Positions 47,325-56,116 of a stretch of DNA of 64,000 nt are shown here, piece after piece. Source of the stretch: Pseudolabrys taiwanensis (GTDB lineage: Bacteria; Pseudomonadota; Alphaproteobacteria; Rhizobiales; Xanthobacteraceae). Positions within the stretch are counted from its first letter, which is position 1. The number at the start of each line of letters is the position of its first letter. The notes beneath the pieces were generated by a model. It searched no databases and was not told the DNA's origin. It saw only the letters and a list, made by a program, of their open reading frames with translations. The stretch spans positions 3,100,001 to 3,164,000 of the forward strand of contig NZ_CP031417.1 in assembly GCF_003367395.1 (NCBI RefSeq), written 5' to 3'. Both the position numbers and the translations under genes were made by a program.

Positions 47325-47742
47325 AGTCCTCGACGAGGACATCCTGCAGCACGTCAGCTTGCAACCGCTTGTTGACGCGCTCCTTGATCATCTGGGTCAA
47401 GCGGGAGAGATCGTACCGCGCGAGGTTTTTGAAATCGAACTTCTCGTCGCCGTAAATCTTACGGAAGGCTTCATCGACGACGAAAGCATCGGGCGGTACC
47501 GGCAACTGACGCAGCACTTTGGAATCCGCCGTGAAGACGAATTGGGCAACGATATACCCCTGAATGCTTCCTTCAGCGATCATGGGGACGTTGATCACCT
47601 TCGTCTTCTCGTAGGCGAGGCCATCGAGATACTCCTGCTTCGGCGGCAGCGCGGCGTTGCTCTCTTTCCAATAGGAGATGGCAAAGGCCGCGCCCGCCGT
47701 GACGATGCAAGCCCAGACACCGGTCAAGATGAACCGGATCAT
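47290..47742 (-). CDS. Membrane-anchored protein of the flagellar cluster, unknown function
   Basis: A 150-residue protein at the end of the flagellar operon. The start ATG 47742 overlaps the TGA of the preceding gene (ATGA), so it is translationally coupled. One N-terminal membrane helix (FILTGVWACIVTAGAAFAIS) anchors a periplasmic domain with YEKTKVINVPMIAEGSIQGY, VVDEAFRKIYGDEKFDF and a C-terminal amphipathic helix. Its overall layout, a single anchor and a periplasmic domain of about 120 residues, recalls FliL, but sequence similarity is not clear enough to name it. The 3' end overlaps the convergent end of ftcR by 35 bp. Confidence 0.75.
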   Translation of the reverse strand: MIRFILTGVWACIVTAGAAFAISYWKESNAALPPKQEYLDGLAYEKTKVINVPMIAEGSIQGYIVAQFVFTADSKVLRQLPVPPDAFVVDEAFRKIYGDEKFDFKNLARYDLSRLTQMIKERVNKRLQADVLQDVLVEDFNYVSKDQIRR

Positions 47743-48203
47743 TTGCATGGCATCGGCCCCGTCGACGAATAAGTGCCGTCGGACTCCACTTCCTGGATGG
47801 ACCGCGCGATGATGGCCGAGACCTCGCGGACTGCGTCCAATTGGATCTGCAACGCGGCTTGATTCCGCACCAGACTGGCCCGCAGGCCCGTCAGGCAAGC
47901 CACGACGCGCGGATCGCTCGCGACGTCCTGTGTCAGGCGCATCGCCCGCGTCAGCTCCAGCAAACCACGGTTCTTGCGCTGGCCGAACCCGTCGAGGTCG
48001 ACGGGCGCGCGCAGCTCGAGGCCCGCCGTTTCCTCGTCGATCGTAACCTTCAGCCGCTCGATGACGTGCAAGATGCTGGCATGGGTGCCGAGCCATTGGC
48101 CCGGCGCGCGCTCCGGTTCGGACTCGGCGGCGATCGCGTGCGGCAACGCCGGCACGACCGGCGCGTCGGATGCGACGACAAGTTGCGACTGTTTTTGCTC
48201 CAT
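47739..48203 (-). CDS. FlgN-like flagellar chaperone candidate
   Basis: A 154-residue soluble protein, mostly helical. Its core (SILHVIERLKVTIDEETAGLEL, PVDLDGFGQRKNRGLLELTRAM, VREVSAIIARSIQEVESDGTYS in blocks) resembles short FlgN-type proteins in rhizobial flagellar operons, which escort hook-associated proteins FlgK and FlgL, both encoded in this operon. The assignment is a resemblance rather than a firm family hit. It lies 34 bp after the rod-binding gene and is coupled to the next gene by a 4-bp overlap. Confidence 0.55.
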   Translation of the reverse strand: MEQKQSQLVVASDAPVVPALPHAIAAESEPERAPGQWLGTHASILHVIERLKVTIDEETAGLELRAPVDLDGFGQRKNRGLLELTRAMRLTQDVASDPRVVACLTGLRASLVRNQAALQIQLDAVREVSAIIARSIQEVESDGTYSSTGPMPCK

Positions 48204-48237
48204 CGGCTCCTCGCTTCAGAACTGCGTCTAGGAAAAG

Positions 48238-48711
48238 TCAGCTTTCGCTTTGTCCGCCGCCGGCCGCGGCACGCGACTTGGCGAGTTGCTTCGCTATGCC
48301 GATGCCGTTGCCCTTGGCCATTTCATTGCTGAGCTGTTCAGCCAGCATCGAGCGCCAGACCGTGCCGGCCGTGCCCTTGCCGAAGACATCGTTGGCGTTC
48401 TGCGGCAGCATTGTTTCGACAAACATCTGCAGGACGAAGGCTTCGAACTTGCGGTAGACGGCGTTGTCGCTGGTGTCCTTCTTCACGAAGGTCGCATGCC
48501 CGGTGCCGCCCGGCAGCAGGCTGCCCATCGTGCCGGTGCTGGCCGCGGCCGTGTCGGCCGCAGCGGACCGGGCCGACTCGGCCATCGTCGCACCGAAGTC
48601 GCCGCTTGCCGGCGTCAGACGCTCGAGCTTGCTGGTCGCCGCACTGCGCGCGGCCGGATCGGCGGCCGCCATCACGTCAAGGATAAGATCCGGAACCGGC
48701 GCTACCGTCAT
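48238..48711 (-). CDS. cheL: Rod-binding protein (FlgJ N-terminal domain / CheL type)
   Basis: A 157-residue protein with the FlgJ rod-binding domain: AVYRKFEAFVLQMFVETMLP and VWRSMLAEQLSNEMAKGNGIGIAKQLA in blocks. It lacks the muramidase half of enterobacterial FlgJ, as is normal in alphaproteobacteria, where the muramidase is a separate protein; here that is probably the lytic transglycosylase at 57424. It helps assemble the rod in the periplasm. It is 8 bp downstream of the FliJ-like gene. Confidence 0.87.
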   Translation of the reverse strand: MTVAPVPDLILDVMAAADPAARSAATSKLERLTPASGDFGATMAESARSAAADTAAASTGTMGSLLPGGTGHATFVKKDTSDNAVYRKFEAFVLQMFVETMLPQNANDVFGKGTAGTVWRSMLAEQLSNEMAKGNGIGIAKQLAKSRAAAGGGQSES

Positions 48712-48719
48712 CGCTCACC

Positions 48720-49145
48720 TCACTCGCTGACCGGAAGAATGGCCTCGACCGGCGCCGTTCCGGCGGACCGCAGCGCCATCCGCCCCATGACATCCTCGAG
48801 CACCCGCTTCTCCTGGGCGTGAGCGGCGCGCTTGCGCGCAACCTCCGCCATCTTGAGGGCGTGCTTGAGTTTGCGCATCTCGTCCAACGCCACGGCCGCA
48901 TGCCGCTCCGTCTCTTCGGCGCGCACGCTGTGTTCGACGCTCGCGACCCGCAGGCTGCGCGACGCGACTTGCGCCACGAGCTCGGCCAAGCCGCCTTCGC
49001 CGCTGAAGCTGCCAATGAGGCGCAGCTGACGATCGTGCAACTCGCGCTCCTTGGCCTGCGACTCCATCAGCTGCCACTCGGCCATGCGATGGAGCTGCTC
49101 CTGGACGGCAACGATGCGCCTGATCTTGCGGTCTCTCGTCTTCAT
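48720..49145 (-). CDS. FliJ-like coiled-coil protein
   Basis: A 141-residue, almost entirely helical and highly charged protein (KIRRIVAVQEQLHRMAEWQL, HAAVALDEMRKLKHALKMAE). Size, coiled-coil character and position after fliR match the FliJ/YscO class of export-ATPase stalk proteins, which are too divergent for direct recognition. It is probably cytoplasmic and part of flagellar export. The start ATG 49145 follows the fliR stop by 7 bp. Confidence 0.65.
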   Translation of the reverse strand: MKTRDRKIRRIVAVQEQLHRMAEWQLMESQAKERELHDRQLRLIGSFSGEGGLAELVAQVASRSLRVASVEHSVRAEETERHAAVALDEMRKLKHALKMAEVARKRAAHAQEKRVLEDVMGRMALRSAGTAPVEAILPVSE

Positions 49146-49152
49146 CGTGAAA

Positions 49153-49902
49153 TCAGCCCGCGAGCCATGAGGAGAAGCCGAGCATGAACTGGAGTACCAG
49201 TTCGCGGCTGGTGAGGTAGACCAGCAGAAGGCCGCCGAAAAGAACGAAGGGGATGGAGATGAAGTAGATGGGGATCGTCGGCGTGAGCTTGTTGGCGAGG
49301 CCGATCGCCAAATTGACGATGGCCGCGTAGATGACGAAGGGGCTCGCGATACGGAACGCCAGCGTGAATGCCTGCGACAGGTTCTCGACGAGTTGGACGA
49401 AGCCGGTTTCTCCGGTGATGCCGACGGACGGCAGCCAGATCCGATAGGAGCCGATCAAGCCGCGCAGTAATTCCCAATGCTGATCGGTCAGGAAAAACAG
49501 GACCGTCGCCGTGATCGTGATCAGCGGCACAAGGGCCGGCGCCTGTTCGTTGTCGTCGACCGTGCCGCCGACGCCGGAAAGGCCGATCGCATTGGCGATC
49601 AACGTCGCCATGGTCTGCAGCGCCAGAAAGAAAACACGCGCCGTGAAGCCAATCAGCAGACCGATCATCAGCTCCGACCAGATGAGGCGAATGACCGCCG
49701 CCGGCGCCGCATCTTCGACCAACGGCCGCACCGTGCCGTCGAGCAGGGGAAACAGCATCAGCGTCACGGCCACAGCGAGAAACAGCCGGACCTGCACCGG
49801 GATGTTCGCGCGCGAATAGCCGGGCGCGACCATCAGACACGTGCCGACGCGGCAGAATACGAGGAAGGTCGCGAGGACAGCGGTGGAAAGACCTGCCGTC
49901 AA
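49153..49902 (-). CDS. fliR: Flagellar biosynthetic protein FliR
   Basis: Core membrane component of the flagellar export gate, 249 residues with about six membrane helices ([90 protein letters not shown] in blocks, and [17 protein letters not shown]). The frame is open further upstream inside flhA, but the true start is TTG 49902, which overlaps the flhA stop as TTGA and is preceded by GGGG. FliR works with FliP, FliQ, FlhA and FlhB; fliQ and flhA are directly upstream in this operon. Confidence 0.92.
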   Translation of the reverse strand: MTAGLSTAVLATFLVFCRVGTCLMVAPGYSRANIPVQVRLFLAVAVTLMLFPLLDGTVRPLVEDAAPAAVIRLIWSELMIGLLIGFTARVFFLALQTMATLIANAIGLSGVGGTVDDNEQAPALVPLITITATVLFFLTDQHWELLRGLIGSYRIWLPSVGITGETGFVQLVENLSQAFTLAFRIASPFVIYAAIVNLAIGLANKLTPTIPIYFISIPFVLFGGLLLVYLTSRELVLQFMLGFSSWLAG

Positions 49903-51986
49903 GACAGCGCCCCCATCGACTTGATCTCGACACCGCGCGCGATTTCGACGTGCGACAGGACGGGCATCGTCGGCAGCACCCGCTCGGTGATCATGCGCAC
50001 ATAGGAGCGCACCTCCGGCGGCGCCACGAGCACGATCTGCTCGCCTTGCGCCGCGGCCTTGCGCGCCGCCGCCGACACATCCTGCGCGAACTGTTCCACC
50101 AGGCGCGGCTCGACGTCGAATTCGACGATGTCGCCCTTGCTGTCGCGCTTGAGGCTCTGGTGGAAGGCGAGATCCCAGCGGTTGCCCAGCCGCATCACCT
50201 TCAACACGCCGTTGTCCGAGAAATCGCCGCAGATCTGTTGCGCGATCCGCATGCGCACATGTTCCGCCACCTGTTCGGAGCGACGCACATGCGGCGCAAT
50301 CTCCGCGATCGCCTCGAGAATGAGGTGCAGGTTCCGGATCGAGACTCGCTCGGCGAGCAGCAGCTTGAGCACGGCCTGCAGCCCGGAGTATGAAATCTGC
50401 GACGGACAAATGTCGTCGATCAGGCGCTTGTACTCGGGATCCAGCCTCTCGAACAAGGTGCGCATGTCCTTGTAGGACAGAAGTTGCGCCAGGTTGCCGC
50501 GTATGACTTCGCTCAGATGCGTCAACAACACGGAGATGTTGTCGGCGGTCTTGAAGCCCTCGCGCTTGACTTCCTCGGCGAAGGTTTCCGGCACCCACAT
50601 CGCCCGCAGGCCGAAGGCCGGCTCGACGACCTCGTCGCCCGGCACATCCGGCTTGCGATCGCCGTCGAACAACACCAGCACCTCGCCGATGCGCAGTTCG
50701 TTCTGCGCGACGATGGTGCTGTGGATCTTGATCCGGTAGGTTTTCGGGCCAGCCGACAGGTCGTCGCTCAGCTTGATCTCGGGAATGACAAACCCGTATT
50801 GCGTGGCAAAGCGACGGCGCATCTTGGTGACGCGGTGCGCCAGCTCGCTATGCGCGTTCAGCATCTGAACCGCCAACTGGCTGCCGACGCAGAGTTCGAT
50901 CTCGGCGGTCTTAAGGTATTCCTTGATCGAATCCTTCGAGTCGGCCTTGGCCTGCTCGCGCGCCTGGATGGCACGCGCCTCTTCAAGCCGCGCCCGCGCC
51001 GCCTGGCGCCGCGGCAGGGCATAGCTTACGAAGGCCATGACGCCGCCGAGGAAGGCGAACGGCAGCAGCGGCAGTCCGGGCATCAGCGCCAGCACGAACA
51101 TCATGAGCGCCGCGACCGACAAAGCGCGCGGATAGCTGCCGAGCTGGCGGAGCACCGTCTGCTCGGCCGAGCCGCGCGTGCCGCCTTTCGAAACGAGCAG
51201 GCCGGCGGCGAGCGAGACGATCAGCGCCGGAATTTGGGAGACGAGGCCGTCGCCGACCGAAAGCTTGGTGAAGACGTCGGCCGCGCGGGCGAGCGGCAAC
51301 CCGTGATGGGTCACGCCGATGACGATGCCGCCGAAAATGTTGATCGCCGTGATGATGAGGCCGGCGATGGCATCGCCGCGCACGAACTTCGAGGCGCCGT
51401 CCATGGCACCGAAGAAGGCGCTTTCCTCCTCGAGCTCGCGACGCCGCCGTTGCGCTTCCTTGTCGTCGATCAGGCCCGCCGCCAGGTCGGCGTCGATCGA
51501 CATCTGCTTGCCGGGGATGGCGTCGAGCGTGAAGCGCGCGCCGACCTCCGCGATGCGCGTCGCACCCTTGGTGATGACCACGAAATTGACGGTGACGAGG
51601 ATGGCGACGATGATCAAGCCGATCACGAAGTCGCCGCCCATGACGAACTTCGAGAAGCCCGCGACCACGTAACCCGCCGCGTGCTCGCCCTCGCCGCCAT
51701 GCGACAGGATCACGCGCGTGGTGGCGACGTTCAGCGCCAGACGCAAGACCGTCGCGATCAGCAGTACGGTCGGGAACGCCGAAAAGTCGAGCGGCCGCTG
51801 GATCCACAGCGAGACCATGAGAATGAGAGCCGACAGCGCGATCGAGAATGCCAGGCCGACGTCGATCAAGACAGCCGGCATCGGCAGGACAAGGATCGTC
51901 ACCATGACGACGATGCCCATGGCGAAGAACACGTCGGTGCCGATCCGGCGCTCGCTGGGGAGAGCTGGTGTCAGCACATCGGCCAT
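49899..51986 (-). CDS. flhA: Flagellar biosynthesis protein FlhA
   Basis: Export-gate ring protein of 695 residues. The N-terminal half has eight membrane helices with the conserved cytoplasmic loop ([30 protein letters not shown] in blocks, then [26 protein letters not shown]). The C-terminal half is the large cytoplasmic docking platform for export substrates and chaperones. Length and motifs are normal. The start is ATG 51986. It is coupled by overlap to fliR downstream and lies 78 bp after fliQ. Confidence 0.96.
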   Translation of the reverse strand: MADVLTPALPSERRIGTDVFFAMGIVVMVTILVLPMPAVLIDVGLAFSIALSALILMVSLWIQRPLDFSAFPTVLLIATVLRLALNVATTRVILSHGGEGEHAAGYVVAGFSKFVMGGDFVIGLIIVAILVTVNFVVITKGATRIAEVGARFTLDAIPGKQMSIDADLAAGLIDDKEAQRRRRELEEESAFFGAMDGASKFVRGDAIAGLIITAINIFGGIVIGVTHHGLPLARAADVFTKLSVGDGLVSQIPALIVSLAAGLLVSKGGTRGSAEQTVLRQLGSYPRALSVAALMMFVLALMPGLPLLPFAFLGGVMAFVSYALPRRQAARARLEEARAIQAREQAKADSKDSIKEYLKTAEIELCVGSQLAVQMLNAHSELAHRVTKMRRRFATQYGFVIPEIKLSDDLSAGPKTYRIKIHSTIVAQNELRIGEVLVLFDGDRKPDVPGDEVVEPAFGLRAMWVPETFAEEVKREGFKTADNISVLLTHLSEVIRGNLAQLLSYKDMRTLFERLDPEYKRLIDDICPSQISYSGLQAVLKLLLAERVSIRNLHLILEAIAEIAPHVRRSEQVAEHVRMRIAQQICGDFSDNGVLKVMRLGNRWDLAFHQSLKRDSKGDIVEFDVEPRLVEQFAQDVSAAARKAAAQGEQIVLVAPPEVRSYVRMITERVLPTMPVLSHVEIARGVEIKSMGALS

Positions 51987-52064
51987 GGCAATTCCCGCAA
52001 CAAGGTCATGTCCGCACCTTGCCGGGCGGACCTTGCGTGAAGGTGGCGAACGCCGCCGCTTGGC

Positions 52065-52331
52065 TCAGAAGCCGTGCTCGACCCGGGAGTAGACGACTTC
52101 GGTGAAGGCGTAGATGTGCGCGCCGATGAACGTGCCGGACACGGCCACGACGATCAGCATGACGACGATCTTGGGGATAAACGTCAGCGTCATCTCCTGC
52201 ACTTGGGTTAGCGCCTGCAGGAGCGCAATAATGATGCCGACCAGCATGGCCGAGCCGACAGCCGGACCTGCGGCGATGATGATCGTCCAGATCGCCTGCT
52301 GAAGGATGTCGAGGGCGTCGCGCTCGTTCAT
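52065..52331 (-). CDS. fliQ: Flagellar biosynthetic protein FliQ
   Basis: Export-gate component of 88 residues with two membrane helices (AIWTIIIAAGPAVGSAMLVG and KIVVMLIVVAVSGTFIGAHI) joined by the conserved QVQEMTLTFIPK loop. Length is normal. It is separated from flgD by 3 bp and precedes flhA. Confidence 0.93.
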   Translation of the reverse strand: MNERDALDILQQAIWTIIIAAGPAVGSAMLVGIIIALLQALTQVQEMTLTFIPKIVVMLIVVAVSGTFIGAHIYAFTEVVYSRVEHGF

Positions 52332-52334
52332 GGT

Positions 52335-52745
52335 CTAGCTGATGGTGATGCCCGGTCCCAGCAGCACCTTGGACCCGTCCTCCAAGGTCGCGACCGCGCC
52401 GCCCTGGATGATGTTCACCGACGTGATCTTGCCGGTGGTCTCGACGCCATCGGAGGTCGTGAACGTCGCGGTGTGGCCGATCAGGCCGTCGGCCTGCAGC
52501 AACGCGTTGGACGACAGGAGAGAATCGAGCTTCGTGTTGGTCTGGATGGACTGCTCGACCTGTGACAATTGCGCGAACTGGCTCATGTACTGCGACATGT
52601 CCGTCGGGCTGGTCGGATCCTGGTTCTTCATCTGAGCGATGAGAAGTTGCAGGAAGGCATTGTAGTCGATCGTCGACGATGCGGAGCTCGTGTCCGTGCC
52701 CTGATTCGTCTTCGAATTTGTCGTCTGTACGCCGCCGACTTCCAT
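52335..52745 (-). CDS. flgD: Flagellar hook assembly (cap) protein FlgD
   Basis: Hook cap protein of 136 residues that guides FlgE assembly. The conserved N-terminal region is visible: YNAFLQLLIAQMKNQDPTSP, then DMSQYMSQFAQLSQVEQSIQ. The C-terminal part after residue 100 is a short beta segment (GKITSVNIIQGGAVATLEDG). This short form without the Ig-like/Tudor domains of enterobacterial FlgD (about 230 residues) is usual in Rhizobiales. Confidence 0.92.
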   Translation of the reverse strand: MEVGGVQTTNSKTNQGTDTSSASSTIDYNAFLQLLIAQMKNQDPTSPTDMSQYMSQFAQLSQVEQSIQTNTKLDSLLSSNALLQADGLIGHTATFTTSDGVETTGKITSVNIIQGGAVATLEDGSKVLLGPGITIS

Positions 52746-52762
52746 TATGCTCTCCTCCGTTT

Positions 52763-53185
52763 TCAGGCCACCTGCGCGGCGTCGAGCACCGGCGTGCCGT
52801 TCAGAATCGCATGTTCGACATCGAACAGCGCGCGAATCTTGCGCAAAGCGTCGTAGTAACGCCTCGCCTCGACGAGTTCCTCGACCGCTTCCAGCCCCAG
52901 CCGCACGTCGGCATTTTCCGTCACCAGCAGGATGGCGGCGCGATGATCGCGATAGAGTGACTTGGAATCGGCGACGTCGTGCGGGCTCATGAGCATGAGC
53001 TGGACGATGAAATAGAGCTGCCGCAGCGGCGTGGTGGCGTCGCCGACTTGCATGACCTGACTTTCCAGAAGGAACGCCACATCGTTGATCAGATCGAGCC
53101 CGACCTTGCGATCGACTCGCAGCACGGCACCGTTGACGTAGATCTGCTCGCCAGCGCGGAGAGAAATGCGCATCGGCTTCTTCAT
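52763..53185 (-). CDS. flbT: Flagellin synthesis repressor FlbT
   Basis: Post-transcriptional regulator of flagellin mRNA in alphaproteobacteria, 140 residues. It shows the family start MRISLRAGEQIYVNGAVLRV, FLLESQVMQVGDATTPLRQL and a helical C-terminal half (YYDALRKIRALFDVEHAI). ATG 53185 overlaps the flaF stop by 4 bp; the open frame extends upstream to 53281 but only in the flaF-coding stretch. FlbT and FlaF act antagonistically, and the two genes are adjacent here as usual. Confidence 0.93.
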   Translation of the reverse strand: MKKPMRISLRAGEQIYVNGAVLRVDRKVGLDLINDVAFLLESQVMQVGDATTPLRQLYFIVQLMLMSPHDVADSKSLYRDHRAAILLVTENADVRLGLEAVEELVEARRYYDALRKIRALFDVEHAILNGTPVLDAAQVA

Positions 53186-53526
53186 GTGAGCGAGTCCCGG
53201 ATGACGGTGTTGATCAGCACGAGGTCTGTCACCTCCGTGGATTTCTCCTCCCGGATACGGTCCGCCTCCTTGATGATCCAAAGGCCGATCGAGATCAGTT
53301 CAGCACGCAGCTTCTCGGGCAGGCCGTTCTGCGGACTCGCGAGATCCTGCACGAAAAACGTCCAAAGCCGACGCATATAGAGCAGCGCCTCGGTTTCCTC
53401 CGTCGGCGGCAGACCGCCGCTCTGTACCTGCTTCAGCAGGTCGATGCCGAGCGTGAGTGCCTGACGTTCGCGGGCCCGTGCCGCGTTGCCGCTATCTTCA
53501 ATTACTGCGTCATAGCCGAATGTCAT
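53182..53526 (-). CDS. flaF: Flagellar biosynthesis regulator FlaF
   Basis: Flagellin-specific regulator or chaperone of about 114 residues, with RERQALTLGIDLLKQVQSGG, EALLYMRRLWTFFVQDLASP and ELISIGLWIIKEADRI. ATG 53526 gives MTFGYDAV; TTG 53535 would add three residues. It overlaps flbT by 4 bp. No flagellin gene is in the window, so its target must lie elsewhere. Confidence 0.9.
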   Translation of the reverse strand: MTFGYDAVIEDSGNAARARERQALTLGIDLLKQVQSGGLPPTEETEALLYMRRLWTFFVQDLASPQNGLPEKLRAELISIGLWIIKEADRIREEKSTEVTDLVLINTVIRDSLT

Positions 53527-53565
53527 TGCAATCAACGGTCACTTGCTTGCGGCGCGTAAAAGCGC

Positions 53566-54609
53566 TCAGAGAAAGTTGAGGATGCTGAGCTGCGAGATCC
53601 GCGCGGACAGCGCCAGGGACATTTCCAGCTGATTTTGCAGACTGGTCACCCGCACCGACGCTTCGGTCGGGTCGACCTCCTCCATCGCCGTCACCTGCTT
53701 GGTGATGACGTCGGACTGCACTTTGAGCCGGCTGGTGGCGTTGGTGGTCTGCTCTTGAACGGAGCCCAATCGCGCGCCGACATTGGCAAGATCGTTGATC
53801 GCCGCGCCGATCGTGACCGTGGCCGTATCCACGAGCGTCTGGAACGCGCCCTCGCTCAGGTTCTGCGTTCCAAGATCGCTCAGCATGGTGTAGGCCATCG
53901 CCAGCTTGCGAAAGGCCGTGTCATTGGCACTGACCGACGAGTCGACCGTCTGGGTCGTCGAGATGCGGCTGCGCATGACCTGATCGGATGCTGTCGACCA
54001 GTTCGTGCCCCAGGCCGGATCGTCGAACTCCGCGGCGAAGGTTGTATCGAGGAAGTTCTGCATCGCCGCAGGGCTGATGCCCGAGACCGCGGGCGAGGTC
54101 TGCGAGAAGCCAAAAGTCGCGAAGAACGCGGCATCGATCGCCGTCTTGCTGGTCGAGCCGGGCGCATAGTCGCCCATCGGGGGAACCGCGGTATTGATGC
54201 CGCCGAACAGGTACTGACCGTCCATCGTGATGTTCAACGTGGAGAGCAGGCTCTCCAGGTTCGATTTCGACGATGTCGCGATGACATTGCCGCCATCGGC
54301 CGAGTTGCGCGCCGCGAGCAGGTCCTTTTGGAAGGACTGGGCAATACCGATCAGCTCCGACACACGTTCCTGCGTCACATCGAGACGGCCCGAGACCAGC
54401 GCGTTCGTATCCACCAGCTTGTCGATGTCGACCAGTTGCGCCCGCAGGGTCAAATTACGGCCGGTGAGCGCGCCGAGACTGAGGCCGACGTCGGCGAGGC
54501 GGCCGTTGGTCGCCTCCTCGGTCGCCCGCGAAAGCGACGCCTGGCTCTTCATGGCGGAGATGCGCAAAGTCGTCGATATGGAATTGGTGGAAATGAAAGT
54601 TGCACTCAT
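53566..54609 (-). CDS. flgL: Flagellar hook-associated protein 3 (FlgL)
   Basis: Hook-filament junction protein of about 347 residues related to flagellin. N-terminal and C-terminal helical ends (TNSISTTLRISAMKSQASLS; VRVTSLQNQLEMSLALSARI) frame a variable middle. The start is ATG 54609 with GAGGTGA upstream; GTG 54618 overlaps the flgK stop as GTGA and is an alternative. Located directly after flgK, as in most flagellar operons. Confidence 0.92.
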   Translation of the reverse strand: MSATFISTNSISTTLRISAMKSQASLSRATEEATNGRLADVGLSLGALTGRNLTLRAQLVDIDKLVDTNALVSGRLDVTQERVSELIGIAQSFQKDLLAARNSADGGNVIATSSKSNLESLLSTLNITMDGQYLFGGINTAVPPMGDYAPGSTSKTAIDAAFFATFGFSQTSPAVSGISPAAMQNFLDTTFAAEFDDPAWGTNWSTASDQVMRSRISTTQTVDSSVSANDTAFRKLAMAYTMLSDLGTQNLSEGAFQTLVDTATVTIGAAINDLANVGARLGSVQEQTTNATSRLKVQSDVITKQVTAMEEVDPTEASVRVTSLQNQLEMSLALSARISQLSILNFL

Positions 54610-54614
54610 ATCGG

Positions 54615-56087
54615 TCACCTCACCGCGTCGAGAAGATCTTTGAGCATGCCGTCGATGGTCGAGATCAGCTTGGACGTGGCCGAGAACGTGCGCTCGACCT
54701 GCAACATGAACGACATCTCATCGTCCATGTTGACGCCGTTGACGTTCGACAGCGCGTCGGCGCTGCGCTCCAGCAGGGTCTGGTTGTAGCTCGCCTCGTC
54801 GCTGGCGCTCTTGCGCTGCGATTCGAGCCAGCTGGCCGACGAGCCGGCGAAGTCCACCAGACTCGCGTTTGGCTTGCCCAGCGCCGACGGATCGAATGGA
54901 CGGCTGGTGGCGAGGCCGTCGACGAGCGCTTGCAGACGGTCCGAGAAGCCCGCCTCGCCCGTCGTATTGTAGGTGTAAGCGGGGTTGCCGGAGATGCCGC
55001 CATCCCTGAGCAGGCTGGGATTGCCGCCGGCATTCTGGTCGACCGACGGATTGACCGTGATCGCCGCCGCCAAACCGACATTGATGACACCCGCAGCCGG
55101 CATCGCCGGAGCGCCGGCATAAGTGAAGAGACCCGGCACATCGGGCAGCGCCGCGCCGCTCTGATCGACCTCGGCGAATGCCTCGATCAAGCCGCGCGCG
55201 ACCTCGTCGAGCTGGTTCTGATAGGTGACCGCCGCGTCGTCTCGCAAAGTCGCCAAGCCGACGAGCTTGCCGGTGTGCACAGGCATCACGGCATTGGCGC
55301 CTGTGACCGGCACGCCGTCGATATAGACGGCGTTGCCGGTCGTCGCTGGGGTGTAGGCATTGGTCGGCGTATAGGAAACGGAGCGCGCCGATGTTTCGAA
55401 CATGGTCACACCGGAATCGGTGTAAATGACCATGTCGTTATTGGTGCGCGTGGCGACGGAGATGCCGATCTCTTGCGACAGCTTCGACAGAATGTTGTCG
55501 CGCATGTCGAGATAGTCGGAAATATCGCTGCCGGCGATCGTTCCCTTGACGATCGACGTGTTGACCGTCTCGAACTGCGCCAGAAGCTGGTTGATGTTCG
55601 TCACCGACGTCGCCATGTCGGCGTCGGCATCCGCCCTGACCGACTGCACCGTCTTCGATGCATCGTTGAGCGCCGTCGCCACGCCTTTGGCGGTCGTCAC
55701 AGCCGCCTGCGCCAGCGTCGCGTTGTCGGGAGACGTCGCGTATTGCTGCAGCGCGCTCTTCAACTTGGCCAGTTGCGCGGCCGGCGACTGGTCGAGCTCG
55801 GGGTCGTCGAGCGTAGTCGCCGCGATCTTTTGCAGACCGTTATAAAGCGCGTCCTGCTTGGCCGTGGCCGACGCCGCGATCAGCACGTTATTGAACAGTC
55901 CGGCGCTGGCGGCGCGCTGAACGCCGGCGACGTAGACGCCGTTTCCCGGCAAGGTCGCCACCAGGACGTTCTTGCGCGAATACCCCTCGAGCTGCGCGCC
56001 TGCGGTATTGCGCGCGATCACGGCGGTCTGCATGCCGGTCGCCATGAGCGACGAGCGCGCGGAACTGAGAGCGACCGTCAGTGACAT
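54615..56087 (-). CDS. flgK: Flagellar hook-associated protein 1 (FlgK)
   Basis: First hook-filament junction protein, 490 residues. The N-terminal rod-like start is MSLTVALSSARSSLMATGMQ followed by VIARNTAGAQLEGYSRKNV; the C-terminal helix includes SNVNGVNMDDEMSFMLQVER and STIDGMLKDLLDAVR. The middle is variable and rich in Ala, Thr and Val. The start is ATG 56087, 29 bp after flgE, and the stop abuts flgL. Confidence 0.93.
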   Translation of the reverse strand: MSLTVALSSARSSLMATGMQTAVIARNTAGAQLEGYSRKNVLVATLPGNGVYVAGVQRAASAGLFNNVLIAASATAKQDALYNGLQKIAATTLDDPELDQSPAAQLAKLKSALQQYATSPDNATLAQAAVTTAKGVATALNDASKTVQSVRADADADMATSVTNINQLLAQFETVNTSIVKGTIAGSDISDYLDMRDNILSKLSQEIGISVATRTNNDMVIYTDSGVTMFETSARSVSYTPTNAYTPATTGNAVYIDGVPVTGANAVMPVHTGKLVGLATLRDDAAVTYQNQLDEVARGLIEAFAEVDQSGAALPDVPGLFTYAGAPAMPAAGVINVGLAAAITVNPSVDQNAGGNPSLLRDGGISGNPAYTYNTTGEAGFSDRLQALVDGLATSRPFDPSALGKPNASLVDFAGSSASWLESQRKSASDEASYNQTLLERSADALSNVNGVNMDDEMSFMLQVERTFSATSKLISTIDGMLKDLLDAVR

Positions 56088-56116
56088 GGAGTGCCTCTCG
56101 TCCGTAGTGCTGCCGC

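Noticed and set aside
50484..52040. 518-codon plus-strand open frame opposite flhA
   Set aside because: It lies entirely antisense to a gene with complete family motifs, is Arg/Asp/Gln-rich and has no recognisable domain; long antisense frames are normal in high-GC DNA.
54600..56084. 494-codon plus-strand frame opposite flgK
   Set aside because: Antisense shadow of a clear flagellar gene, rich in Arg and His with no domain.
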